Source: Marinobacter sp. C7
GTDB lineage: Bacteria > Pseudomonadota > Gammaproteobacteria > Pseudomonadales > Oleiphilaceae
Direction: 5' to 3'
Length of the DNA: 64,000 nucleotides
Assembly: GCF_022343555.1 (NCBI RefSeq)
Contig: NZ_JAKQZH010000002.1
Span: 496,001-560,000, forward strand
Shown here: positions 52,072-61,273 of the stretch, in pieces
Numbering within the stretch: position 1 is the first letter of the stretch
Layout of the letters: every line of letters begins with the position of its first letter
The notes under the pieces: generated by a model
Told to the model about the DNA's origin: nothing
The model's database searches: none
The model's input: the letters and a program-made list of their open reading frames with translations, nothing else
Made by a program: the position numbers and the translations under genes

Positions 52072-53433
52072 ATGAACGGGATTCTGAAATGGCTTATGTC
52101 GCTGGCGGTGCTGACGGAGCTGGTGGCCATCTGCCTCGGGCACCGGGGGCTCAGCGCGTTTGCCGGGCTGATGTTCGTTTCTGCTTTCCTGGCGGGCGCG
52201 CGGCGTTTGCAGGGTTATTCCCGGATGCTGCTGTTGGTCGCCCTTGCAGTGCTGGTGGGGCTTGCCGCGCACGGAGTGCTCGAGGCAGCCCGGTTGGTGA
52301 AGGCGGCGTCGGATGCGGCGTTCTATTCGGCGTTTTTGGGTAGCCTGGGGATGATGCAGTGCCTTGTTCGGCGCTTCGAGGTGCTGCGCCGCATTCACGA
52401 TGTACTGCTGGGTGGCCGTCCGCTGTGGTTATATCCCAAGTACGCGGTGGTAAGTTGTGGCATTGCCTCGGTACTGAGTTTCGGCATGATGAGTCTCCTG
52501 TGCGGAACCCTGTCCGAGACCTTGCGGGAAAGGGGGATTACCGGCGAATCCCGTCTCCAGTGGCTGCGCAGTGTTCTGATCAGCGCCCTGAGGGGCTTTG
52601 CCCTGGTACCGCTGGTAGCCCCGACCAGTGTGGCTGTTGCCATTCTCACCCGGGAGCTTCCCCAGTTGAGCTGGTCCTTGTTGTTGCCTTTCGGGCTGGT
52701 TGCCGCGGCTTTGTTGATTCTGGTGGGCTGGGTACTTGAACAGCAACGTTTCCGCCGGGTCAGCAGTGAAAGAATCGCGCTGGAGAGCTGGCCGGGAGGG
52801 ACCGGTCGCCTGTTGATCCTCATTGGCGTGGTGTTTGCGGTTATGGCGGGCCTTGTGGCCGTTACCGGTCTCAAAGTGTCCGTGGCGGCCATGCTGGCTG
52901 TGCCCTCCGTGACGCTGCTTTACATGCTCTGGACGGAACGCAGCCTGATTAGGGTATTGCAGGAAGGCGCGGAGCAGGTCGGAACCATGAACAATGAGAT
53001 GGCCATATTTGCTGCTTCGGCGATTCTGGGGGTGGCCCTGTCAGCGGTAATACCCGCCGACGCTCTGACGGGACTGGTAACGAGTGGTAGCGGATTGTTC
53101 CTGTTGGCGGTGCTGGGAATGCTGATGATGCCGATGTTTTCGATGATCGGGATCATACCGATCACCGTCCTGAGCGTTCAGGCCGGACTGCTGCCGCAAC
53201 TGGTGGCCGCCGGGATGAATCCGCTGCCGGTGGCTGTGGCCCTGGTGATCGGCTTCTCACTGGCCATGATGCTCTCGCCGTTTGGCCCGTCGGTGATGTT
53301 GCTCTCAAGATTCGGTCAGGTGTCACGATGGGCGGTGGCATTCCGCTGGAACGGGCGATTCGTGTTGATTGCTGTGCCCCTGCTGCTGGTATTGACGGCC
53401 CTGGTGGCCTGGCTGGCACCGACCGTATCGTAA
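52072..53433 (+). CDS. Multispanning membrane protein, putative permease
   Basis: Start ATG 52072 (CAGG upstream) gives 453 residues with about eleven hydrophobic helices. The pattern (LVTSGSGLFLLAVLGMLMMPMF, MLSPFGPSVMLLSRFGQVS) resembles ion transporter/anion:Na symporter-type permeases, but I cannot assign a family confidently. It is divergent from gcdH and convergent with a hydroxyacid dehydrogenase gene. Substrate unknown; a carboxylate would fit the context. Confidence 0.65.
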   Translation: MNGILKWLMSLAVLTELVAICLGHRGLSAFAGLMFVSAFLAGARRLQGYSRMLLLVALAVLVGLAAHGVLEAARLVKAASDAAFYSAFLGSLGMMQCLVRRFEVLRRIHDVLLGGRPLWLYPKYAVVSCGIASVLSFGMMSLLCGTLSETLRERGITGESRLQWLRSVLISALRGFALVPLVAPTSVAVAILTRELPQLSWSLLLPFGLVAAALLILVGWVLEQQRFRRVSSERIALESWPGGTGRLLILIGVVFAVMAGLVAVTGLKVSVAAMLAVPSVTLLYMLWTERSLIRVLQEGAEQVGTMNNEMAIFAASAILGVALSAVIPADALTGLVTSGSGLFLLAVLGMLMMPMFSMIGIIPITVLSVQAGLLPQLVAAGMNPLPVAVALVIGFSLAMMLSPFGPSVMLLSRFGQVSRWAVAFRWNGRFVLIAVPLLLVLTALVAWLAPTVS

Positions 53434-53466
53434 TCGGTGCCGCCACTCTTCGCGTTTTCCCGGTGT

Positions 53467-54396
53467 TCAGTAGCCCTTGGCGGTATCGACAATGCCTGAA
53501 ATGGGGCGGCCCCGTGCATGATCCCGGATTTTACCGGTGATCTGTTCCAGGGTTGCATCCCGCAGGGTTCGGGCCGATATGTGCGGAGTAATGGTGATTT
53601 CACTGCGCTGCCAGAAAGGATGCCCTTCGGGCAGCGGTTCCTTGCGGAACACATCCAGAGAAGCCCTGGCCAGTTTGCCCTCGTCCAGGGCCCGTAGCAG
53701 GTCTTCTTCCACCAGGTGTTCACCCCGGCCGACATTGATCAGTACGGCACCGGGCTGCAGCTGACTCAGCAATTCATAGTCGATGAGGTCCCGGGTTTCA
53801 TCGGTCAGGGGCAGGGTGTTGACCAGTACCCGGGTGGATTCCAGGAAATCGCCAAGCTGGTCCGGGCCAGCATACGTGTTGATGCCCTCAAGTTCGTGCT
53901 GGCCCCGGGCCCAGCCGTGTACCCGGTAATCGAGATCCGCCAGGGTGCGGGCCACGCGCTTGCCAATATGCCCGAGCCCCATAACGCCCACCGGCCATTC
54001 GCTGCGCTTTATCGGGCGGTGGATTTTCCAGATGCCCCGGCGTTGCTGCTCCCGGTAGGTTTCCATCTCACGACTGGCCTCCAGTAATTGGTGCAGCACG
54101 TATTCGGCCATCTGCACCGACATGCCCGCGTCCTCCAGGCGCACCACCGTGAGATCTTCAGGCAGGTTGGGCACCTTCAGCAGCCCGTCGATCCCGGCTC
54201 CGAGGTTGAATACCGCCTTGAGATGCTTCTCCCGTTCGAACAGTTTCGCTGGCGGTTGCCAGACAATCGCATAGTCGGCATCAATTGCCGGGCCCTCGGG
54301 GTCCCAGACATGGACCTCGGCTTCCGGAAGCAATTCCTTGATGGGAACCGTCCAGCGCTCTGGCTTGGGGTCACCTGCTACAAATAGAACCTTCAT
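53467..54396 (-). CDS. 2-hydroxyacid dehydrogenase (glyoxylate/hydroxypyruvate reductase A type)
   Basis: The 309-residue protein has the NAD-binding GLGHIGKRVARTLADLDY, catalytic Arg in LINVGRGEHLVEED, Glu in LDVFRKEPLPEGHPFW and His in TPHISA. The order and spacing match GhrA-like enzymes that reduce glyoxylate and hydroxypyruvate. It adds to the hydroxypyruvate chemistry encoded at 14-16 kb but is not linked to it. Confidence 0.88.
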   Translation of the reverse strand: MKVLFVAGDPKPERWTVPIKELLPEAEVHVWDPEGPAIDADYAIVWQPPAKLFEREKHLKAVFNLGAGIDGLLKVPNLPEDLTVVRLEDAGMSVQMAEYVLHQLLEASREMETYREQQRRGIWKIHRPIKRSEWPVGVMGLGHIGKRVARTLADLDYRVHGWARGQHELEGINTYAGPDQLGDFLESTRVLVNTLPLTDETRDLIDYELLSQLQPGAVLINVGRGEHLVEEDLLRALDEGKLARASLDVFRKEPLPEGHPFWQRSEITITPHISARTLRDATLEQITGKIRDHARGRPISGIVDTAKGY

Positions 54397-54479
54397 TTGG
54401 CCTCCCGGGTCGTAACTGACTATTCAGACTGCTAATTTGTTTTGCAATGCAGAATAAGGTATCGATTAATTGCCGTAAA

Positions 54480-54538
54480 GGCGATACTCGGTATCGCCCT
54501 GCGAGCTTTATTTTGAAACATAACCCAAGAGTGTTTCA
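54480..54538. promoter_or_regulatory. Two dyads upstream of iclR
   Basis: GGCGATACTCGGTATCGCC (54480-54498) is a perfect 8-3-8 palindrome. Downstream, TGAAACA (54514-54520) and TGTTTCA (54532-54538) form a second dyad with an 11-base gap. They lie in the 275-bp region between the divergent hydroxyacid dehydrogenase and IclR genes, which otherwise holds no gene. Confidence 0.5.
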
Positions 54539-54671
54539 TATTTGGCACGAGTTTTGAAAAGACTTTCTGGTACTTGATTTACGCAGCGATTAAAATACCG
54601 AATCTTTGGTTATTCATCAGATTCATATCCCGCACACCGGAGCAGGCGACGCGGTTGGAGGACGCCCCATT

Positions 54672-55496
54672 ATGGCAAGAACAAAACAGAGTTCACCGGA
54701 ACTGAAAGTGGCATCGGGTGACGGTGAGCCGGTCAAGCCGGAAAAGGATCGCAAGTTCGTCGAGGCCCTTTCCCGTGGCCTGGACGTGCTCCGTGCTTTC
54801 AGCCAGGGCTCGGTCATCCTGGGTAACCAGGACATTGCCCGCATCACCGGCCTGCCCAAGCCGACGGTGTCCCGCATGACCTACACCCTCACCAAGCTTG
54901 GCTATCTGAGCTACAACACCCAGCTGGAAAAGTACCAGCTCAGCTCCGGAGTACTGGCACTGGGTTACGCCTACGTTTCCAACCTCAAGGTGCGTCAGCT
55001 GGCCAAACCGTACATGGATGAGTTCGCGCGCCAGACCAATATGTCCGTAGGCCTGACCTGCCGTGACCGCCTGCACATGATCTACGTGGAAAACCGGCTG
55101 CCGCCCGAGGCCTCCCTGCTGCGCATGGAGATTGGTCTGAAACTGCCGATGGCCACCACCTCTGCCGGCCGTGCCTACTACTGCGCCATCAGCGACAAGG
55201 CCCGCAAGATGATCGACGAGGCCATGGCCGACAAATACGGCGATGCCTGGCCGGAAAAGAAAGAGGGCCTGGAACAGGCCATGAAGGACTACAAGGAGCA
55301 CGGCTTCTGCCTGTCCCTGGGGGAATGGGACCGCAACATCAACTCCGCGGGTGTGCCGATCCACCTGCAGGACGGCACCATCATGGCCCTGACCTGCGCG
55401 GCGCCGTCTTACCTGGTATCCGGTGAGAAGCTTCGTGGCTCCATTGCCCATCAGCTGGCGATGCTGGCGGGTGATATTGAATCGCTGGGTGTCTAA
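54672..55496 (+). CDS. IclR-family transcriptional regulator
   Basis: ATG 54672 has GGAGGA nine bases upstream; the open frame to 54606 is not preferred. The 274-residue protein has a basic N-terminus, a winged HTH (FVEALSRGLDVLRAF, IARITGLPKPTVSRMTYTL) and an effector domain (SVGLTCRDRLHMIYVENR, LPMATTSAGRAYYCA). It heads a codirectional set of beta-oxidation, alcohol and aldehyde dehydrogenase genes, the likely regulon. The effector is unknown. Confidence 0.9.
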   Translation: MARTKQSSPELKVASGDGEPVKPEKDRKFVEALSRGLDVLRAFSQGSVILGNQDIARITGLPKPTVSRMTYTLTKLGYLSYNTQLEKYQLSSGVLALGYAYVSNLKVRQLAKPYMDEFARQTNMSVGLTCRDRLHMIYVENRLPPEASLLRMEIGLKLPMATTSAGRAYYCAISDKARKMIDEAMADKYGDAWPEKKEGLEQAMKDYKEHGFCLSLGEWDRNINSAGVPIHLQDGTIMALTCAAPSYLVSGEKLRGSIAHQLAMLAGDIESLGV

Positions 55497-55520
55497 CTGC
55501 CAGACCTTGGGGTAGTAGCC

Positions 55521-55617
55521 GGCGGGCAGGGCGATCCGAAACACGCTGTGAATACGTCCCTGTACGCTCTGCTCCGCCATCCCTGGCTCCGCAAGGTTTC
55601 GGATCGCCCTGCCCGCC
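55521..55617. repeat. Long inverted repeat with a conserved loop (copy B)
   Basis: Perfect 22-bp arms (55521-55542 and 55596-55617) flank a 53-bp centre with GTGAATACGTCCCTGTA and CCATCCCTGGCTCC. The centre matches copy A at 2192-2304 while the arms differ entirely. It lies between iclR and its terminator. Confidence 0.85.
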
Positions 55618-55663
55618 GCCTCCCATGACTGGCGGGTTGACGCGTCCCTGGTCCGGGAAAAAC

Positions 55664-55697
55664 AAAAAAACCGCAGAGGAAATTCTGCGGTTTTTTT
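55664..55697. terminator. Bidirectional intrinsic terminator
   Basis: AAAAAAACCGCAGA (55664-55677) and TCTGCGGTTTTTTT (55684-55697) form a stem with A and T tracts on both sides. It ends iclR transcription, so the FadB-like gene has its own promoter. Confidence 0.93.
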
Positions 55698-55802
55698 GTG
55701 TCTGTAGTTTAATGGATGGTTGAAACCGTCCGGAAACTTGTATTAAATCGTACGCATGTTTCGCTAGTTAAAATCACATTTCAATTAAGGCGAGGAGAGA
55801 TT

Positions 55803-57896
55803 ATGTCTGAGGTCGTAAGCTATAACCGGGAAGGCAGTATCGGCGTTATTACCGTGAACTATCCGCCGGTCAATGCCCTCGGCCATGCTGTTCGTTCCGG
55901 GCTGCTGGAAGCCCTGGAGCAAGGCCAGAAGGACACAGACGCCAAGGTACTGCTGCTGGTGTGCGAAGGGCGCACGTTTATTGCCGGCGCTGACATCCGC
56001 GAATTCGGCAAGCCGATGCAGGAGCCGTCGCTGCCGACGGTGGTCAATACCTATGAAAACAGCGACAAGCCGCTGGTTGCCGCGATTCACGGCACCGCCC
56101 TGGGGGGGGGCCTGGAAACCGCGTTGAGCTGCCATTACCGGGTAGCCCTGAGCAGCGCCAAGGTGGGCCTGCCGGAAGTGAAGCTGGGCCTGTTGCCCGG
56201 TGCCGGTGGTACCCAGCGCCTGCCGCGCCTGACCGGTGCCCAGAAGGCGCTGGAAATGATCACTACCGGTGAATTCGTCGGGGCCAAAGACGCCCTGGCC
56301 CTCGGTATTCTGGATGCCGTGGAAGAGGGCGACGATATCCGCGCCGTGGGCCTGGCGTTTGCCCAGAAGATCGCAGACGAGGGTAAGCCGGTGCGCCGGG
56401 TTCGGGACATCACCGACAAGATTGACGCGGAAAAGGGCAGCGATGTCTTTGACCAGTTCCGCGAAGGTTTGAAAAAGCGGGCCCGCGGCCTGTTCTCACC
56501 ATTCAAGTGTGTCGATGCCGTGGAAGCTGCCTTCAACCTGCCTTTCGAGGAAGGTATGAAGCGCGAGCGTGAACTGTTCATGGAGTGCATGGAATCGCCC
56601 CAGCGCGCGGGCCTGATCCATTCCTTCTTTGGCGAGCGTGAGGCCTCCAAGGTCAAGGGGCTGGCCAAGGACACGCCGGTTCGTGACGTGAAAAGCGTGG
56701 GCATCATTGGCGCCGGCACCATGGGTGGCGGTATTGCCATGAACTTCGCCAACGTGGGCATTCCGGTCACCATCGTTGAGGTTAAGCAGGAAGCGCTGGA
56801 CAAGGGCCTGGCGATCATTCGCCGCAACTACGAGAACTCTGCGAAGAAGGGCAAGCTCACCCAGGAACAGGTCGAGCAGCGTATGGCGCTGATTACGCCG
56901 AGCCTGACCTACGACGATTTCCGGGATGTTGATCTGGTGATCGAGGCGGTGTTTGAGAACATGGCCATCAAGAAGGAGATCTTTGCCAAGCTGGATGAGG
57001 TCTGCAAGCCGGGCGCCATCCTGGCCTCCAATACCTCCACCCTGGACATCGACGAGATCGCTTCCGCCACCGGGCGTCCCGAGGACGTGGTGGGCATGCA
57101 CTTCTTCAGCCCGGCCAACGTCATGAAGCTGCTGGAGAACGTGCGCGGCAGCAAGACCTCCGACGAGGTGAAGGCCACGGTCATGGCCGTCGCCAAGAAG
57201 ATCAAGAAGGTCGGCGTCATGGTGGGTAATTGCTACGGCTTCGTCGGCAACCGGATGCTGCACAAGCGCGGTACCGAGGCCATGTCCCTGGTGGATGAGG
57301 GCGCCACGCCGCAGCAGGTAGACAAGGTCCTGACGGACCTGGGCTTCCCCATGGGGCAGTTTGCCATGTCCGATCTGGCCGGTATCGATGTCGGTTACCG
57401 CATCCGCGAGGAGCGCCGCAAGGCCGGCGAAGACATCCCGGCCAGCTGGATGGACAAACTCGCCGAGCAGGGCCGTCTTGGCCAGAAGACCCAGGCGGGC
57501 GTCTACAAGTACGAGGAAGGCAGCCGCAAGCCGATTCCGGACCCGGAGGTGGAGCAGCTGATCGAGGAGTTCCGCAAGGAGCAGGGCATTACACCGCGCG
57601 AGATCACCGACCAGGAAATCCTTGAGCGTTGCATGTATGTGATGGTCAACGAAGGCGCCAAGATCCTCGAAGAGGGTATCGCCGACCGTCCCATCGACAT
57701 CGACATCGTCTGGATCTACGGCTACGGCTTCCCGGCCTACCGCGGTGGCCCCATGTTCTGGGCCGACCAGGAAGGCCTGGACAACATCCTTGCAGCCGTC
57801 AAGAAGTACCAGGATACCGTTGGCGGTGAGCAGTGGAAGCCGGCGGCACTGCTGGAGAAGCTGGTCAGCGAAGGGAAGAAATTCGGCGACCTCTGA
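55803..57896 (+). CDS. Bifunctional enoyl-CoA hydratase / 3-hydroxyacyl-CoA dehydrogenase
   Basis: ATG 55803 follows GAGGAGA; the open frame to 55716 is leader. The 697-residue fusion has a crotonase domain (FIAGADIREFGKP, ALGGGLETALSCHYRVA, GLPEVKLGLLPGAGGTQR with catalytic Glu) and a dehydrogenase domain (GIIGAGTMGGGIAMNFA, VVGMHFFSPANVMKLLE). It resembles peroxisomal-type and FadB-like proteins but is shorter than classic FadB. It catalyses the hydration and oxidation steps of beta-oxidation, and the thiolase gene follows. Confidence 0.92.
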   Translation: MSEVVSYNREGSIGVITVNYPPVNALGHAVRSGLLEALEQGQKDTDAKVLLLVCEGRTFIAGADIREFGKPMQEPSLPTVVNTYENSDKPLVAAIHGTALGGGLETALSCHYRVALSSAKVGLPEVKLGLLPGAGGTQRLPRLTGAQKALEMITTGEFVGAKDALALGILDAVEEGDDIRAVGLAFAQKIADEGKPVRRVRDITDKIDAEKGSDVFDQFREGLKKRARGLFSPFKCVDAVEAAFNLPFEEGMKRERELFMECMESPQRAGLIHSFFGEREASKVKGLAKDTPVRDVKSVGIIGAGTMGGGIAMNFANVGIPVTIVEVKQEALDKGLAIIRRNYENSAKKGKLTQEQVEQRMALITPSLTYDDFRDVDLVIEAVFENMAIKKEIFAKLDEVCKPGAILASNTSTLDIDEIASATGRPEDVVGMHFFSPANVMKLLENVRGSKTSDEVKATVMAVAKKIKKVGVMVGNCYGFVGNRMLHKRGTEAMSLVDEGATPQQVDKVLTDLGFPMGQFAMSDLAGIDVGYRIREERRKAGEDIPASWMDKLAEQGRLGQKTQAGVYKYEEGSRKPIPDPEVEQLIEEFRKEQGITPREITDQEILERCMYVMVNEGAKILEEGIADRPIDIDIVWIYGYGFPAYRGGPMFWADQEGLDNILAAVKKYQDTVGGEQWKPAALLEKLVSEGKKFGDL

Positions 57897-57922
57897 TCTG
57901 AGTGAGGGGTGGGTTTGAAGAC

Positions 57923-58076
57923 GGGGTCAGAAGAAAACGTTCTTCTGACCCCAGGTTGAGGGCCCCGCCCCGGAGTCTCATGAAAACGGGGTCAGATGAA
58001 AGCTTTCATCTGACCCCACCTTAACCAGCGTTTAACCCAAAATTCCGGGGTCAGAAGAACGCTTTCTTCTGACCCC
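57923..58076. repeat. Triplet of GGGGTCAG-family palindromes
   Basis: Units at 57923-57952, 57988-58017 and 58047-58076 are separated by 35 and 29 bases, between the FadB-like gene and the thiolase gene on the same strand. The middle copy is a perfect dyad. Downstream flanks read ACCTTAA and TCCTTCA. Confidence 0.92.
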
Positions 58077-58096
58077 TCCTTCACGGGAGCAAACCC

Positions 58097-59281
58097 ATGT
58101 CTGAAGCAGTCATCGTCTCCACCGCCCGCACCGGCCTCGGCAAGTCTTACCGGGGCTCCCTGAACAACACCCACAGCGTGGACATGGCCGGCCATGTCAT
58201 CAAGCACGCGGTCGAGCGCGCCGGCATTGATCCGGCCATCGTTGAAGATGTCATCATGGGGGCCGCGTTCCAGGAAGGTGCCCAGGGCCGGAATATCGCC
58301 CGCCTCGCGGCCATTCGCGCCGGTCTTCCGGTGACCACCGCAGGTTTTTCCATTAACCGTTTCTGCAGCTCCGGTCTGCAGTCCATTGCCCTTGCTGCCC
58401 AGCGCGTTGTGTCCGAGAAGGTGCCGGCGATGGTCGCCGGTGGCGTCGAGTCCATCTCCCTGGTGCAGAACGACAAGATCAACAGCTTCCATGCCACCAA
58501 CGACTGGCTGATGAAGCACAAGCCCGAGTTGTACCTGTCGATGATCGAGACGGCGGACATCGTGGCCAAACGCTACAACGTCAGCCGGGAATCCCAGGAC
58601 GAGTACTCGCTGATTTCCCAGCAGCGCACGGCAGCTGCCCAGCAGGCCGGCAAGTTCGATGACGAAATCGTACCGTTCGACACCACCATGCTGGTCAAAG
58701 ACAAGGAAACCGGTGACGTCAGCGAAAAGCAGGTAACCCTGAACCGCGACGAGTGCAACCGCCCGAACACCACCCTCGAGGGCCTTGCGGGTCTGGAGCC
58801 GGTGCGTGGGCCGGACCAGTTCATCACCGCCGGTAACGCCAGCCAGCTCTCCGACGGCGCGTCGGTGTGTACTGTCATGAACAGCACCTATGCCGAGAAG
58901 CACAACATCGAGCCCATGGGGATCTTCCGTGGCTTCGCCGTTGCCGGCTGTGAGCCTGACGAAATGGGCATCGGCCCGGTGTTCGCCATTCCCCGGCTGC
59001 TTGAGCGTGCCGGTCTGACCATGGACGACATCGATCTTTGGGAGCTCAACGAAGCGTTCGCGTCCCAGGTCGTGTATTGCCGTGACCGCCTGGGCATCCC
59101 CATGGAGAAGCTGAACGTCAACGGCGGTTCCATCTCCATCGGCCATCCCTTCGGCGTGACCGGCTCCCGCATGACCGGTCATGCCCTGATCGAAGGCAAG
59201 CGTCGCGGAGCCAAGTACGTGGTGATCACCATGTGTATTGGCGGCGGCCAGGGTGCAGCCGGTCTGTTCGAAGTCGTGTAA
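58097..59281 (+). CDS. Acetyl-CoA acyltransferase (thiolase)
   Basis: The 394-residue protein has thiolase motifs: [15 protein letters not shown] with catalytic Cys, [20 protein letters not shown] with His, and the terminal [15 protein letters not shown] with the second Cys. It releases acetyl-CoA in the last step of beta-oxidation and follows the hydratase/dehydrogenase fusion, completing the pair. Confidence 0.95.
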   Translation: MSEAVIVSTARTGLGKSYRGSLNNTHSVDMAGHVIKHAVERAGIDPAIVEDVIMGAAFQEGAQGRNIARLAAIRAGLPVTTAGFSINRFCSSGLQSIALAAQRVVSEKVPAMVAGGVESISLVQNDKINSFHATNDWLMKHKPELYLSMIETADIVAKRYNVSRESQDEYSLISQQRTAAAQQAGKFDDEIVPFDTTMLVKDKETGDVSEKQVTLNRDECNRPNTTLEGLAGLEPVRGPDQFITAGNASQLSDGASVCTVMNSTYAEKHNIEPMGIFRGFAVAGCEPDEMGIGPVFAIPRLLERAGLTMDDIDLWELNEAFASQVVYCRDRLGIPMEKLNVNGGSISIGHPFGVTGSRMTGHALIEGKRRGAKYVVITMCIGGGQGAAGLFEVV

Positions 59282-59299
59282 AACCGGAGGAGCGTCGCC

Positions 59300-61102
59300 A
59301 TGCAGCAGAAAATCATCAACACCCGCGATCTGGCGTTCCAGCTCTATGAGCTGCACGACGTGGAGCAGGTGCTTCGGTTTGAACGCTACTCGGAGCACAA
59401 TCGCGAGACCCTGCAGGCGGCGCTCGACCTGGCCCTGAAAGTGGCGGCGGAAGAGTTTGCGCCACACGCCCGACTGGTGGACGAGGAAGAACCCGTCTTC
59501 GAGAACGGGCGCGTGGAAATGCGACCGGAAGTCCGCAAGGCCCTGGATGTACTCAAGGGCACCGGCCTGATGGCGGCCAGCCAGGATTACGGGCGGGGCG
59601 GCATGCAACTGCCGGCCGCCGTGGCCCAGATGTGCGTGGGGTTGCTGAAGGGGGCCAACGTCGGCACCCAGGGCTACGCCGGCCTGACGATCGCGGCCGC
59701 CAACCTGATCCTGGCTCACGGCAGCGAGGAACAGAAGACCCGCTACGCCGACCAGATGCTGGCGGGCCGGTTCTTCGGCACCATGTGCCTGACCGAGCCC
59801 CACGCGGGATCGTCCCTGGGCGATCTTCGTACCCGTGCCGAGCCCCAGGCGGATGGCAGCTACCGGCTGTTCGGCAACAAGATCTACATCTCCGGCGGTG
59901 ATCACGAGCTGAGCGAGAACATCATCCACATGGTGCTCGCCCGCTTGCCGGATGCACCACCGGGCGTGAAGGGCATTTCCCTGTTCCTGGTGCCGAAAAT
60001 CCTGGTGAACGAGGACGGCTCCCTGGGCGAGCGTAATGACGTGGCCCTGGCCGGTCTGATCCACAAGATGGGCTATCGCGGTACCACCTCCACCATGCTG
60101 AACTTCGGCGAAAACGGCGGTGCGGTCGGTTACCTGGTCGGTGAGCCACACCAGGGGCTTGCCGCTATGTTCCATATGATGAACGAGGCCAGGATCGGCG
60201 TCGGCCTCGGCTCGGTGATGCTGGGTTACACCGGCTACCTGCATGCCCTGGAGTATGCGCGGGAACGGCGCCAGGGCCGCCCGATTGGTGAAAAGGACCC
60301 GCAAAGCCCGCAGGTGCCGCTGATTCGTCATGCCGATATCCGGCGCATGCTGCTGGCCCAGAAGGCCTACGTGGAAGGTGGTCTTGCCCTGTGCCTGCAG
60401 GGTGCCATGCTGGTGGACGAGAAGAAGTTTGCGGAAACCGGTGAACAGCGTGAGTTGGCCGCCGGCTTGCTGGATCTGCTGACTCCCGTCATCAAGTCCT
60501 GGCCTTCCCGCTATTGCCTGGAGGCGAACAGTCTGGCCATCCAGGTGCACGGAGGGTATGGCTACACCCGGGAGTATCCGGTGGAACAGTTCTACCGGGA
60601 TAACCGGCTGAACCCGATTCATGAAGGTACTCACGGCATTCAGGGTCTGGACCTTCTGGGCCGGAAGGTCTCCATGGCCGGCGGACGGTTTTATCAGGAG
60701 CTGATGGCCAAGATTGACGCCACCATTGGCGAAGGGCGCACAAAGCCAAGACTGGCCGACAGCGCCGAACGTCTGGAGGCAGCGGCACGGGCGATGGCGG
60801 GTGCCACCGAGGCCATCAATGCTGTCAAGGCCGGCGGTGACAAGGAAAAAGCCCTGGCCAACGCGACCCTGTACCTCGATGCCTTCGGGCAGGTGGTGGT
60901 CGGCTGGTTGTGGTTGCGCCAGGGACTGAAAGCCCTCGAGGGCCTGGCACGATCGGAGGGGCAGGACGATGCTTTCTACGAGGGCAAGCTCAAGGCCTGT
61001 GAATATTTCGCGACGTATGAATTGCCGGGTGTGGTGACTGCTGCCGAGCTTCTGGGTGCAGTCGACGAGACGGCGCTGAGCATGGCCGATGAGGCGTTTT
61101 GA
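59300..61102 (+). CDS. Long acyl-CoA dehydrogenase (DmdC/FadE-like, about 600 residues)
   Basis: The 600-residue enzyme is longer than the usual 390 because of an extra C-terminal domain. ACAD motifs include CLTEPHAGSSLGDLRTRA, KIYISGGDHELSENI and HEGTHGIQGLDLLGRKVSM with the catalytic region. This subgroup includes DmdC and long-chain dehydrogenases. It starts 18 bases after the thiolase gene and is cotranscribed. It would perform the first step of beta-oxidation of the pathway's acyl-CoA. Confidence 0.93.
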   Translation: MQQKIINTRDLAFQLYELHDVEQVLRFERYSEHNRETLQAALDLALKVAAEEFAPHARLVDEEEPVFENGRVEMRPEVRKALDVLKGTGLMAASQDYGRGGMQLPAAVAQMCVGLLKGANVGTQGYAGLTIAAANLILAHGSEEQKTRYADQMLAGRFFGTMCLTEPHAGSSLGDLRTRAEPQADGSYRLFGNKIYISGGDHELSENIIHMVLARLPDAPPGVKGISLFLVPKILVNEDGSLGERNDVALAGLIHKMGYRGTTSTMLNFGENGGAVGYLVGEPHQGLAAMFHMMNEARIGVGLGSVMLGYTGYLHALEYARERRQGRPIGEKDPQSPQVPLIRHADIRRMLLAQKAYVEGGLALCLQGAMLVDEKKFAETGEQRELAAGLLDLLTPVIKSWPSRYCLEANSLAIQVHGGYGYTREYPVEQFYRDNRLNPIHEGTHGIQGLDLLGRKVSMAGGRFYQELMAKIDATIGEGRTKPRLADSAERLEAAARAMAGATEAINAVKAGGDKEKALANATLYLDAFGQVVVGWLWLRQGLKALEGLARSEGQDDAFYEGKLKACEYFATYELPGVVTAAELLGAVDETALSMADEAF

Positions 61103-61115
61103 TAGGCCTTAAGAG

Positions 61116-61246
61116 GGGGTCAGAAGAAGGTGTTCTTCAGACCCCAGAGAGCGACGTTAAACCGGGGTCAGATGAATGCTTTCATCTGACCCCATCTTCA
61201 CCTCCACCAACCCCAACGGGGTCTGATGAAAACTTCATCTGACCCC
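61116..61246. repeat. Triplet of GGGGTCAG-family palindromes
   Basis: Units lie at 61116-61145, 61164-61193 and 61218-61246, with gaps of 18 and 24 bases. The third has lost one central base (29 bp). Variants GTCAG and GTCTG both occur in left arms. They separate the acyl-CoA dehydrogenase and alcohol dehydrogenase genes. Confidence 0.92.
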
Positions 61247-61273
61247 TCCTTAAACAAAAAAGGGGAGTAAAAA

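Noticed and set aside
57992..60634. 880-residue open frame on the minus strand
   Set aside because: It lies antisense to the thiolase and acyl-CoA dehydrogenase genes, has low-complexity His/Gly/Leu-rich translation and no family motif. High-GC coding sequence produces such shadows.
57923..61246. Palindrome arrays as ends of a composite transposon
   Set aside because: No transposase or target duplication is visible, and the enclosed genes are ordinary codirectional metabolic genes.
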